Origin: Akanthomyces muscarius
Lineage: Eukaryota > Ascomycota > Sordariomycetes > Hypocreales > Cordycipitaceae
NCBI RefSeq assembly: GCF_028009165.1
Contig: NC_079241.1
Coordinates: forward strand, 4,898,001 to 4,962,000
Direction: 5' to 3'
Length of the DNA stretch: 64,000 nucleotides
Part shown: one piece after another, positions 12,234-22,006 of the stretch
How the letters are laid out: every line of letters begins with the position of its first letter
Position numbering within the stretch: the first letter of the stretch is position 1
The notes under the pieces: model-generated
Databases searched by the model: none
Seen by the model: only the letters and a program-made list of their open reading frames with translations
Told to the model about the DNA's origin: nothing
Program-made: the position numbers and the translations under genes

Positions 12234-13548
12234 ACGATTTGCTTCATAGCTGGAATACATGCAACAGAAAGTTTGAATACAAGCACAACCGGTATTGTCT
12301 ACTTCGAAGGGATTCCAGAATCTGTGAGACAATAAAAATTAAGCTTAATCAGTGACTGCCTCGTCCATGACGATTCCGCAAGACCCATACTCGTCATGGT
12401 GCGCCTTGACAGCTCCCAAGTGGCGTTCTCTCGGAGACATATTTTTTAAGACCATGCCTTTAATTTCCAATGCCCATCAGCTGTGTGACCTAAAAATAAA
12501 ATGGACGAGCTATGCAAAAATGGTACCCCAGAAACATAAGCAACCCTGCAGCCTCATTCGTATTTACCCCGGCAGTGTTCCGGTCACCTCCATCTTTGGG
12601 AGACCCGGGAGGAGGGCAGCACTCCAGAGTGGCCTGTGGTTAGACCGTTGCATTGTTATACATGCCTGCTTAATATTATGACTGTCTTTGCCTTTTCCAA
12701 TAGGCCCTTCTATGGGACAGCGTAACGCGGAGCTCAGAGTCTGCCTCGTGTTTGAATCGAGTTTTCCTTGAAAAATCGCTGGAAGATCGACATGCTAATC
12801 ACGAAACCTCTGCTCTTCGGCTACTTTTTCCCTGTATTACTGTGTTTCTTTGTGCAGGTCTAATTTCATTTTATTTATTCATTTTTTTTAAATTCCTTCT
12901 CTTGACCACGTTGCAGCGAGCGGCCATTGCTGTGCCATTAGACCCAATCTATAACCAGTCCTCCTTCTCTAAATTGCCTAACTCAGGCAATGCCCTCGGC
13001 TTGGTCATTCTCTTTTAACCTCTTTCTGATCAAGATCCAACTCCTTGCATATGCACAAACAAGTACCGAATGCACCACACCGCAATTCGCCTAGCTAGCT
13101 TCTAGTAGCTCAGCGGCGTTCGGCGTGTAGACTCTTTATTAGGTGGACGGGCCGCACCACTTACGACCATGAACCGGCGCGAAGGATCTCGACACGTCAA
13201 CCTATTACTTGAGCAATGCCGCTCTTCATAATACCCCTCACTAGATCCCTCAGCTTCAGGTGCTCTGTAGGCAGGCTTCTGCAGCACCGGTGCCCTCGGC
13301 GACATGTCAACTAGGCTGTGCATTAGCCTTGATTCCACCGATTATCCGATGTGGGCTGAAAGCCGAGACCGCTTCCTGCGAAGCTTACGCTCCGGGATGG
13401 ACAATAAAAGTCGGCCGTGCGCTACAAGGCTCCCATAATGCCGCGATGGAACGTGTATATAAAGAACAGCGGTGCGCCGCTGCTTCTTGGCAAAGTGCCA
13501 GCCAAGTAAGCGCAGTCTGTATAAGTCTCCGGTGGCTTGTTTGCAACC
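12234..13548. promoter_or_regulatory. abfB: Intergenic region with the promoter of abfB
   Basis: This 1.3-kb stretch lies between two same-strand glycosidase genes. TATATAAA at 13456-13463 is about 85 bp upstream of the abfB start and is the likely TATA box. A TTAGCC (GGCTAA on the other strand) at 13323-13328 matches the binding core of the XlnR/XYR1 (hemi)cellulase activator; one short match is weak evidence. An AT-rich block with T runs lies near 12870-12900. No ORF here looks real. Confidence 0.45.
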
Positions 13549-15063
13549 ATGCCTTCTCGGTATAGATCTTCTCTTTGTGCCATCAGCCTCGCTGCTGCTG
13601 CCGGCACCCTCGCCAATGCCGCGCCGTGCGACATCTACGCCCGCGGCGGCACGCCTTGCGTCGCCGCGCACAGCACTACCCGTGCCCTCTACGACTCGTA
13701 CGCCGGCCCTCTGTACTCGGTGAGACGCAACACGGACGGCCAGGTGCACAGTATCCACCCGCGGTCCGCCGGCGGCGTTGCCAACGCCGAGGAGCAAGAC
13801 CGGTTCTGCTCCCAGGCCGTCTGCACCATTGCCACCATCTACGACCAGTCCGGCCACGGCAACGATGCCACCAAGGCGATCGGCGGCCCTGACTACATGA
13901 AGGGCGAAGACACAGGCGACGCGGACTGGGAGGCCGGCGCCATGGGCGCCCCCGTCACCCTCAACGGGCAAAAGGCGTACGGCATCTTTGTGCCGCCGGG
14001 CACAGGCTACCGCAGCGCGCACGGCAACGGCACGGCCCGCGGGGACGAGCCCGAAGGCATGTACGCCGTCGTCGACGGCACGCACTACAACAACCACTGT
14101 TGCTTCGACTACGGCAACGCCGAAACGAGCCTGACGGACACGGGCAACGGCCACATGGAGGCCCTCTTCTTCGGCAACACGGGCGGGCCCGCCGGCTCCG
14201 GCCCGTGGATCATGGCCGAGATGGAAAACGGTCTCTTCCTGACGCAGCACGTCAACGAGCGGCCCGCCGGCAAGGAGATGAAGCACCGCTTCGTCACGGC
14301 CACGCTCCGCGGCGAGCCGCACCACTGGGCCATCCGCGGCGGCGACGCCACCGGCGGCAGCCTGCGCACCATCTACGACGGCGGCCGCCCGCCCGCCAAC
14401 AAGCGCGGCGCCTACGACCCCATGTCCAAGGAAGGCTCCATCGTGCTCGGCATCGGCGGCGACAACAGCCACACCTCGCAGGGCACCTTTTACGAGGGCG
14501 TCATGACGTCGGGCTACCCGCGCAGCGACGTCGAGGACCAGGTGCAGGCCGACATTGCGCGCCAGCGCTACGCCCCGGGGAGCCGCAACAGCGGCCCGGC
14601 CGTCAAGGTCGGCTCGACCGTCTCCTTCCGCGCCACCACCTCGTGCTGCACGACGCGCTACGTATCGCGCGCCGCCAACTCGGACGACGTCGGCATCGAC
14701 TTTGCCAACGACGACGGACAGAAGCGGCGCGCGCGCTGGGTTGTCCGCCAGGGCCTCGGCAGCCGCGACTGCTATTCGTTTGAGAGCGCCGAGCGGCCCG
14801 GCAGCTTCATCCGCCACTACGCCAACGGCCTCGTCGTCAACAAGAACGACGGCTCCAAGCTCTTCTCCGAGGACGCCACGTTCTGCATCCAGGCCGGCGT
14901 CAACGGCCAGGGCGCCACCGTCCGCTCCTGGAGCCAGGCCGCGCGCTACTGGCGCCACTATGACGCCCGCATGCACATCTCGTACCCCGGCGGCAAATAC
15001 AAGTTTGACAGCAAGAAGTCGTTCAACGACGACGCTAGCTTTGTCATTAGCGGTGCCGTCTAA
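13549..15063 (+). CDS. abfB: Secreted alpha-L-arabinofuranosidase B, GH54 with C-terminal CBM42
   Basis: The enzyme removes arabinofuranosyl side chains from arabinoxylan and arabinan outside the cell. One exon encodes 504 aa, close to the 499 aa of the Aspergillus enzyme. The signal peptide runs to about residue 26 (LAAAAGTLANAA-PCD). The catalytic domain (to about 340) shows PCDIYARGGTPCVAAHSTTR, FCSQAVCTIATIYDQSGHGND and DEPEGMYAVVDGTHYN. By comparison with AkAbfB (E221/D297), the nucleophile should be E226 in IMAEMENG and the acid/base D305 in IGGDNSHTSQGTFYEG; the spacing agrees within three residues. The last 160 residues form the beta-trefoil AbfB arabinose-binding module, with the repeated RHY and FSED-type motifs (SFIRHYANGLVVNKNDGSK, then RYWRHYDARMH). 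The frame begins a little upstream at a non-ATG codon; the ATG at 13549 directly precedes the signal peptide. Third positions are very GC-rich, which makes a long antisense frame appear. Confidence 0.95.
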   Translation: MPSRYRSSLCAISLAAAAGTLANAAPCDIYARGGTPCVAAHSTTRALYDSYAGPLYSVRRNTDGQVHSIHPRSAGGVANAEEQDRFCSQAVCTIATIYDQSGHGNDATKAIGGPDYMKGEDTGDADWEAGAMGAPVTLNGQKAYGIFVPPGTGYRSAHGNGTARGDEPEGMYAVVDGTHYNNHCCFDYGNAETSLTDTGNGHMEALFFGNTGGPAGSGPWIMAEMENGLFLTQHVNERPAGKEMKHRFVTATLRGEPHHWAIRGGDATGGSLRTIYDGGRPPANKRGAYDPMSKEGSIVLGIGGDNSHTSQGTFYEGVMTSGYPRSDVEDQVQADIARQRYAPGSRNSGPAVKVGSTVSFRATTSCCTTRYVSRAANSDDVGIDFANDDGQKRRARWVVRQGLGSRDCYSFESAERPGSFIRHYANGLVVNKNDGSKLFSEDATFCIQAGVNGQGATVRSWSQAARYWRHYDARMHISYPGGKYKFDSKKSFNDDASFVISGAV

Positions 15064-15316
15064 GCCAGCGAGTAGGCTGGGTTCGGGGATCTTGGCGGTG
15101 AGCTGTGGAAAATTGATGTAAATAACCTTCTTTTGCGTGTAATTTCAAATGATCATGGTGATGAGAGTCACAAGGAAAAATAGAATGATTTCGCATTTAG
15201 CAACTCAGAAATGAATGCCGGTGCTTGGGCGTCAGCTTGACGCAGATGAACTCCCTTGGTTGTTGCTCTTCTTTCTATTCAGATCATGGTATATAGCAAC
15301 AGAACAATATTTACCT

Positions 15317-17260
15317 CTATTCAGAAGCGAAGCCCCAAATCGACTGCCATCGGCCGTCGTTGTTTCTCAGGGGGCCATCAAGCCGACCGAATCGCGCCGG
15401 AAGGCCGGTGTTGGCCTCGGGCAGGCAGATCCATTCGCGCACGCAGTCGGGCACTTCTTCTTTGATGTGCGCAATGCAGATGAGCGCCTGCTGGTCCGTC
15501 AAACCGCTCACGACGACGTTGCCAGCCTTTGCGAGCTCGCTATCAACAATTCCTCTGTCGACGATGGTCTTGCTCTCACCCGCAGTGAGAAATAAGCTGC
15601 ACTTGTCGCGGACGGCATCGTCCATGCCGCTAAACGCCTCATCCAGGACGACAATGTCTGTGCCCTTGATCATGGACCGGATAAAGAGTGCCACTCTTTG
15701 CGCGCTAAATGACGTTTCACCAAACATGTAATCATCTGCCCATCTCAAGTCGTCGACTTGGTCAGCCGTGCTGCTGGCACTGCTGACAGGCCGCAGCTCG
15801 GGCGCAAACCAGCGCAGCGCAGCATCAACTTTCTTTTTAGAGGTCTCATCCAGCTTAGCTTTTGTGCCAAAGGTCAGCGCCCATGCATTCTCGACAATCG
15901 CCCGGATGGAGTGCCCACGAGGCATGTGCTGATGCACCTCGGGGCTCGAGTGTCCAACGCGTGCCTGAATGTCCCAAAAGGTGAGCGGTCTCTGTCCGGC
16001 GCCGGGCTCGGGGATGCGCGATCTCCCAAAGAGCTTGACCGGTTGTGAGTATGACTGGGGGTGATCGGAGCTGAGCATGGACACAATGGTAGTCTTGCCA
16101 GAGCCGTTGGGGCCAAAAACACCCCAGCGCTCACCGCGGCGGACAGTCCAGATGAGGCCCGGCTTTTCTTGACCATTAATCTGCTGCGACCAGTTTCCCA
16201 GCACGACCTTGTCCTTGTAACTGATTTTGCAGCCATCCATTTCCACGAGAGGCTCTGTTGTAGAGGTCGACGGCTGTATCGTAGCATCCTTGCTGTTCGC
16301 TGTGGAGGAGGGGCCAGTGGACGAAAGGACTTTGCCAACCTCGGCCAAGGTATGCAGTGGCATCTTCTTGTCTTCGGCCAACGTGCCGGTCTGCACACCC
16401 TGGACATATTTCCGCAGCCCATCAAGCACGACATCTTTTGGGCCCATGGATCCAATCTGGCAGTCGCTGCGTAGGTAGATCAGGTGAGTCACCCACTCGG
16501 GCAAGGGGTCCTGCGGCCTGGCACTGAGTATCAATCGCGGGCTTGCCTTTTCAGAGAGGGATTGCAGCAGCGGGCTCAGACCCGACACTGTCGGCGGATC
16601 AAGGCCCATGAATGGCTCGTCGAGCAACAGCACCTCCGGCTGCGTGAGCAGAGCCCTCGCAATACGTGCGCGTCTCCCTTGTCCGTTGCTGAGAAACGTC
16701 ACCGGAAGATCTAGCAGGTGATGCAGCTTCAGATCCGTGACCACGCGATCCAGCAGCGCCGGGGAGATGGTCCCGTCCTGGCCATCCAGCGACGTCTCTA
16801 GCGGGTTGAGCTCCGTGTTGCCGAGCAAAAAGTCACGCAGCGAAAAGTCGGTAATTTCACGATGCGACTCATACCGGGCAGAGAGGAACGCAGAGGTGGT
16901 GACGGACGAGGACCCGGCGAGGCCTGCCTGATCGGCATCGAAGCCAACGTACTGGATGGCCCGGACGGGGCTCCTGAGACGCGTCGAGACGGCGTCCGAG
17001 GCCAGGTACGGGTAGGACCGCGCAGTCGGCGGGTCGCATATGAAGCGTCCGCGGAGGGCCTGCAGCAGCGTCGTCTTGCCGGAGAGGGAAGAGCCGACGA
17101 TGCACCAGTGCTGCGGCTTGGCGGTGCTCGAGGGCAGCTCAAAGGTGATGTCACCAAAGAGTGACGGGTTGGGGTGCTCCGATAGCGCGTTTGGGTGGCG
17201 ACGGTAGAAAGTGCCCTTCGCAATGCGGATAATGGGCAGCCCCGAGGAGGAGGGCTTCAT
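15317..17260 (-). CDS. Soluble twin-ABC ATPase (yeast YDR061W-like), no membrane domain
   Basis: One exon encodes 647 aa with two ABC domains and no hydrophobic segments, so this is not a transporter in itself. NBD1 has Walker A VGSSLSGKTTLL (K62), signature FLSNGQGRRARIARALL and Walker B VLLLDEPFMGLD. NBD2 has Walker A GVFGPNGSGKTTIVSML, a degenerate signature region (ETSFSAQRVALFIRSM) and Walker B IVVLDEAFSGMD. Layout and length match the fungal group around yeast YDR061W, related to bacterial ModF-like ATPases; no role is established for it. The changes in the signature (LSNGQ and SFSAQ in place of LSGGQ) are the unusual part. The gene is on the same strand as the MFS gene to its right and is preceded by a 309-bp gap. 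Confidence 0.85.
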   Translation of the reverse strand: MKPSSSGLPIIRIAKGTFYRRHPNALSEHPNPSLFGDITFELPSSTAKPQHWCIVGSSLSGKTTLLQALRGRFICDPPTARSYPYLASDAVSTRLRSPVRAIQYVGFDADQAGLAGSSSVTTSAFLSARYESHREITDFSLRDFLLGNTELNPLETSLDGQDGTISPALLDRVVTDLKLHHLLDLPVTFLSNGQGRRARIARALLTQPEVLLLDEPFMGLDPPTVSGLSPLLQSLSEKASPRLILSARPQDPLPEWVTHLIYLRSDCQIGSMGPKDVVLDGLRKYVQGVQTGTLAEDKKMPLHTLAEVGKVLSSTGPSSTANSKDATIQPSTSTTEPLVEMDGCKISYKDKVVLGNWSQQINGQEKPGLIWTVRRGERWGVFGPNGSGKTTIVSMLSSDHPQSYSQPVKLFGRSRIPEPGAGQRPLTFWDIQARVGHSSPEVHQHMPRGHSIRAIVENAWALTFGTKAKLDETSKKKVDAALRWFAPELRPVSSASSTADQVDDLRWADDYMFGETSFSAQRVALFIRSMIKGTDIVVLDEAFSGMDDAVRDKCSLFLTAGESKTIVDRGIVDSELAKAGNVVVSGLTDQQALICIAHIKEEVPDCVREWICLPEANTGLPARFGRLDGPLRNNDGRWQSIWGFASE

Positions 17261-17569
17261 GGCGAGTCAATTGGGAGCATCCGGATTGATGCGCTGTGAA
17301 AAAGAGGTCGTGTAAGTGTAAGTGTGTGGTTGAGATGGTGCTTCGTGGTAAGTTGGCAGGGAAGTGTGGGTTGACTCAGTCGCGGTATCGGCCTTGTACC
17401 TAGCTTCGGTGCTGTGCGGCTCAACAGTAGGCTTAGCTGTCGCAGCGCACGCTATAATACAGCAGGGCACATTGTCAAATGGGCTTTTCGTTGAATTAAA
17501 ATGTTGAAGCCGTGACCGCACGTGTGTGATTTAATTTTAAATGAAATGTTGAACAAAATGTGCATGCCG
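17261..17569. other. Short intergenic region between two minus-strand genes
   Basis: These 309 bp hold the 3' end of the MFS transcript and the promoter of the twin-ABC gene. A GTAAGTGTAAGTGTGTGG-like GT-rich patch lies around 17310-17330. Nothing else is seen. Confidence 0.4.
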
Positions 17570-19248
17570 CTAGTCTCGTTCACTGTAGTCTTCTTCTCGC
17601 GCTGTGCCAGACGTCACCGCAAATACGACAACGGCCACCAATATATAAGTGCATCCAACCACAATATACGGCAGCCCGCACCACGCCTTTGCACAATTCG
17701 GACCGGACAAGAACAGAATGTAGAAAATAGGTTGACTCAGTAAGCTTCCTAATGTCGCCAGGACTCTGGTCGTCGCAAACATGGTCGCCACATGGTCCTC
17801 TGTGGTCAGCTGCGATAAGAGACCCAGTATGCCGCCATAGTAGGCGGAGATCAAGGCGTATACAATCAGACCTGCCAGCAAAGCTCCCATCCTCGGAGCC
17901 AGTCCAATCCCAAGGAGACCGATGGCAGCGGCCACAACACCCCAACGAGCAAAAGCCGTGTCCTTGCGCAGGCCAGAAAATTTGAAGTGCAGCAGGGCGT
18001 GTGCCGCCAGAGGTAATAGAAGCGCATTGAGGAGAAAATTGGACAGGTTTTCGACAGCGTGGGTTGAGATGATCTAAAGTTATATGGTCAGTTCGCTCAA
18101 ATGGTTGGTCTCGTGGTGGTCATGTTAGGACAGCATACTTTGCCAGTAGCCAGTCTGTAGCGATAGTCAATGTACGAGGGTAGCATAGCCATGGAGTGCG
18201 CCTTGAGCTCCATCACAAGTACTGTCAGTAAGAGAATGGCAATTGTCTTGTTGCGGCAGAAAAGGGCGGCCATGGATGTAGTAACCTGCTTGTACACGGC
18301 AGGTATGACGGCGCGGATCTTTTCCACCATGGTTTGGGTAAAGGGTTCTTCTTCGATGGCTTCGTCGTAATATACTGTTTTGTTCAGATAAATCGTTTCG
18401 GGTATGCAAAAGGCGCACAGAATTGCGAAAACAAAGAAGCCAAAGGCAGTGAACAACGCAGCCCAGGGCCCAAGCTTGTCGCGAATAAGGCCCATCAGTT
18501 TAAGGCCGATCTGAGTGGCGAGTACGCTGGCTGCCGCCAGGTAGAAAAAGCTTGTCGAGCTGTATCAAAGGTGTCAGTGCTAGCATATCAGTCATGAAGA
18601 GTATTGGCGAAATCACCGTTGCGCTTTCGAAGTCACATCCGTAAGGATGGTGTAGATGATGGCAAAAAAGGCAGAGCTTCCGCCAGTAAAGAGCTCGAAT
18701 GAGGCCGAGAGCCAGATGAGTCTGAGCGGAAAGACCTGCGGGAATCCATCTTTGATATTTTCCGTTAGGTGCTATTCATGTTCACCACGAAACAAAACGA
18801 GGGCAAACAAACAGATTAAAAGTCGAGAGCCAACATTGAGCGCGCTACCAACAAGCGCCAGGACGAGAAACGGTCGACGGCCGTATCGATCCGCGGCCAC
18901 ACCAATGGGAATGGGCGCTAGAATTGACATTGCCGTCGCCAGTACCGCCTCGACGCCCAAAAGGCTGGCGAGCTCCGAGAACAGCGTAGGGTCGCTGCAG
19001 CGCTCGTCGTTGGTTGGATCGGGGACGTGGCCGTCGAGACTGCGGCAGACGGCCGCCTGGTTCAGGTCGGCAGCAGCGAGCGCGGCCAGCAGCGACGCAA
19101 CCTGGTGCGTGACCACGAGCATCATACACACAGCTGTGACCTGGAAGGTGCTCGGGGCCACGTCGGCGACGGAAACCGAGGGCGCGTCGCTCTGGCGGCT
19201 CTGGATGCGCAGCAACGGGCTGCGCTCCGAGTTGGTGGCTCGTGACAT
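17570..19248 (-). CDS. MFS transporter
   Basis: Four exons, probably 19248-18813, 18749-18617, 18559-18139 and 18073-17570, giving about 497 aa. The first intron's exact donor is uncertain (GTTTGT at 18812 gives a normal 63-nt intron; a GTGAAC nearby would give an unusually short one). The protein starts with a short cytosolic tail (SERSPLLR) and has about 12 membrane helices. The loop between helices 2 and 3 carries the MFS motif ADRYGRRPFLVLAL. Other hydrophobic blocks include PLRLIWLSASFELFTGG, RDKLGPWAALFTAFGFFVFA and AARWGVV-type segments before the stop. A longer, cysteine-containing first external loop (RSLDGHVPDPTNDERCSD) resembles fungal relatives of proton-coupled folate-type carriers, but the substrate cannot be read from sequence. 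A start 17 codons upstream is possible but adds only a Lys-rich run. Confidence 0.8.
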
Positions 19249-20567
19249 GTGTCGAGCGATGGATTTGACTTTTTTTTTTTCTTGTTTGGGATATCGCAAG
19301 AGTCGAACGAAAAGTTAACGCACCAGATTAGCAGAAAAATCGAGTCTGCAGGGTGGGAAATGGGATAATGTTGGCTGAAGGATCGGAGGGGTTTTGACAT
19401 GCACGACTAACACGCAGGTTGGGCGGAGGAGGGACCCTTGGGCCGGGGGTTATACTGTATACGGCGCTGCTGGGACGGCACGATACCCAGTACTCGGCGC
19501 AACCCCACTGGCGGAGCACACGCTATCAATGGGTAGTACAGCCCGATTGCTACCAACAGGAATCGATAGCCCGTCAGGGTCATTTAAAATAGTGTTTTTT
19601 AATGGCCAAGGCACAAATCCCCCATCCCAATCTTCCTTTCGTTGGAGAGGGTAAGAATGAGTATATACAGTACCATTTTCGCCCAACTCTTGCATCGCGG
19701 ATATTCGACGTTGGCTCGCCCATCAGTCGGTGCGCCGCTGTTCAACCAAGGTCCTTTTGGCAGCCTGGTTCCAGAATACTACCTGAACAATTTGCGCAAA
19801 TGCCATCAGGCTAGCGTGCGGGCCAATTGGGTGCCCGGGACGCATCCGCTGTAACATGCTGCTCCCGCAGCCCGTCAGAGTGTTGGAGGCACTACTTCGG
19901 TAGCCCTCTGTTAGCCGCCATCCAACAGCAGCAGCGTCCACCCGTTATCAGAGTTTCTCCTTGCGTCGTCAGCGTTGCATTGTGCCGTCAGTCACGAACT
20001 GAATTGCAAAAATATTTCGGATTCGCTTGCGCATTTCGTGCCGCTAAAATTGTTGTACAAGCGACTTGGCGTCTCAGCTCTCCAGGTGAGTGAGTAGCCC
20101 TCATCTTGTTCCCAACATGACAACAGGCGACGGGCATGCAAAACAATGGCAGGCGCAGTCAGCAACGCCTTTTTTTTTTTGTTCGATAGCAAGCCTGCTT
20201 CAAGTTGTTGTTGTTCGCTTTGATTTAATATTGTTATCCTGTTTCTTTTGAAATCAGTGTCGCTTTGAAGAACACCAGCAGGCATCTCTCCAACTTTCCA
20301 CACATGTGGGTCCGCAATTGTCCAACGCCGACCCGCCATTGGCCAGTTCCTCTTGGGAACGCGAAGCTGGCTGGCAGCCTGCCAGATCCTCGCAAGCTCC
20401 TCCATCGGCGCAGGCAAACGTGAGCTTCATCATCCATCATCAACCTCTGCGCCCTCCATTCTCTGTCCCACCCCATCACGATACAATCGACATCCTCTAC
20501 CATACCAAACACGGCAACGAATACAACCAACTCTATATAATCACACAACACCCAGCGCTCCGTCACA
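19249..20567. promoter_or_regulatory. Divergent intergenic region, MFS transporter / UMP1
   Basis: This 1.3-kb region separates two divergent starts. TATATAA at 20534-20540 lies about 30 bp before the UMP1 ATG, so it may be a TATA element if transcription starts very near the ATG, or part of the leader. T-runs occur at about 19271-19281 and 20170-20181. No gene is recognised. Confidence 0.4.
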
Positions 20568-21184
20568 ATGGTAAGCCGTACAATGTCCGCCCCGCGATGC
20601 CTCGCTCCTCTCGAACATCATCGTCATCAAGCCGCCGCCCATCCACCTACTCCCTTCAACACACCGCACACGCACTCGCAACCATCTCTCTCTCTTTCGG
20701 CGCGCTAACCTTTCGACAGTCGATGCGCTTCGTCCCCAGCAGCCAGGCTGCCAGCAGCTACTCTCACACCGGCGGCGCCTCGCAGCAGGCCTCGACCTCC
20801 GCGCCCTCCGCGCCCGGCCTCCACGACACGCTGCGCTACGGCGTCGGCCCGTCCGCCTACGACGCGCAGACGACGCGCGTTACGTCGGCCCACCCCCTCG
20901 AGGCCCGCCTCAAGAACTGGGAGGCCACGCAGGAGGCTGTCCGCATGGAGTCGCTCAAGCGCACCTTTGGCATGGGCGAGCCCATCCGCCGCGGCATGGA
21001 GCTCAAGATTGTCCGCGACGGCCAGTGGCGGCCCATGGTCCTCGGCACCGGACTGCCCAGCATCCACGAGGACATCCTGCGCGGGCGCGAGGACACCATC
21101 ACCTGGGAGGACGTCTACACCGGCGACGAGTCGAGAGGCGTCGCTGGCTTCCACGAGGAAATGGAGAAGAAGTGCAAGGTCTAA
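20568..21184 (+). CDS. UMP1: Proteasome maturation factor Ump1 (POMP)
   Basis: Ump1 is the short-lived chaperone that holds half-proteasomes, positions beta subunits and is degraded as the first substrate of the finished 20S particle. The conserved core is unmistakable: HPLEARLKNWEATQEAVRME, RTFGMGEPIRRGMELKIVR and the tail SIHEDILRGREDTITWEDVY. The model has exon 1 = 20568-20570, which is only the ATG, followed by a 149-nt GTAAGC...CAG intron and exon 2 = 20720-21184, giving 155 aa starting MSMRFVPS. Fungal Ump1 proteins start MSLRFVPS-like, which supports this. The alternative is initiation at the second Met in exon 2 (20723), which would shorten the protein by two residues. The N-terminal 50 residues are Ser/Ala-rich and disordered, as usual in the family. 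Confidence 0.93.
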
Positions 21185-22006
21185 GGGGAGAAATGGGGAC
21201 TAAGAGATGTTGTGCGAAATGGGAACAGGAAAGAGAATGGGTCTGGCCATGGCAGCGGGCTTCGGCTAAAGATTTCATGTACAACAAACTACTATTCGTT
21301 GCCACAATGACAAAAACTAGTGACATCACAAGAAAAGCATGTCTCTGGGAATAGTAATAGTAACGATTGGTCTAGGACCAACGCTTCTCTTCGTCGCTGA
21401 TGTTAGGGTAACTATGTAACAGGCTGGGCGCAGGCCGGCTAGGCATAATCCTGCCAGAAACACACCATGATGAACGTATGTACCTCGCTACGCCAACAGC
21501 CCTGACAATGTCCTTGTTGTCCTTGCTGTCCTTGTAAGTGGCACTAGGCAAAAAAATACAGGAAAATGTACAGTGGGTAGAAGCACCTCGAAAGGTTCGT
21601 AAAAAAGCAACGCCGGGGATGGATCAAGCACAAACGGCAATCAAATACCAAATACAAAGTTCAAGACTCCCAAATTCTCCAAGTCCTCCTACCAATAAAG
21701 AGGCTACCGGTCGCTTCACGATAAGCGGCGTACTGATTGTCCAAAATGTATATGTAAAAAGGAGTGACGCAGATTGTATATGTGTATGCGGGTGTGCCCG
21801 AAAGTGATAATGAAAGTCGTCGAAGCCGTCTTTGATGTGTAGCGGCTCCTGTAGCATCTGTGCTCTTTGGCAATGGTGCCGTAGTCCTGCAGTTCCCAAG
21901 AACGCGTCCACGGAATATGATGTATAATATAGGGAGGTTGTTGCAACGCTGGGTAAGATACCCGCTTATCAGCGGTAGACTTATTTGGCCGTCAACAGCG
22001 GCTATT
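21185..22006. other. Convergent 3' intergenic region
   Basis: The stretch lies between the stops of UMP1 and the UBL gene and should contain both 3' UTRs. A three-unit tandem repeat of period 9 (TCCTTGNTG) lies at about 21511-21535. No gene is visible. Confidence 0.4.

Noticed and set aside
13342..14976. 544-codon open frame antisense to abfB
   Set aside because: It is Arg/Ala/Val-rich with no domain and mirrors the very high GC at third positions of the GH54 gene. The sense frame has an intact signal peptide, catalytic residues and binding module.
15317..19248. ABC ATPase plus MFS transporter as part of a metabolite cluster
   Set aside because: There is no polyketide synthase, peptide synthetase, terpene synthase, tailoring enzyme or pathway regulator nearby, and the ABC protein has no membrane domain.
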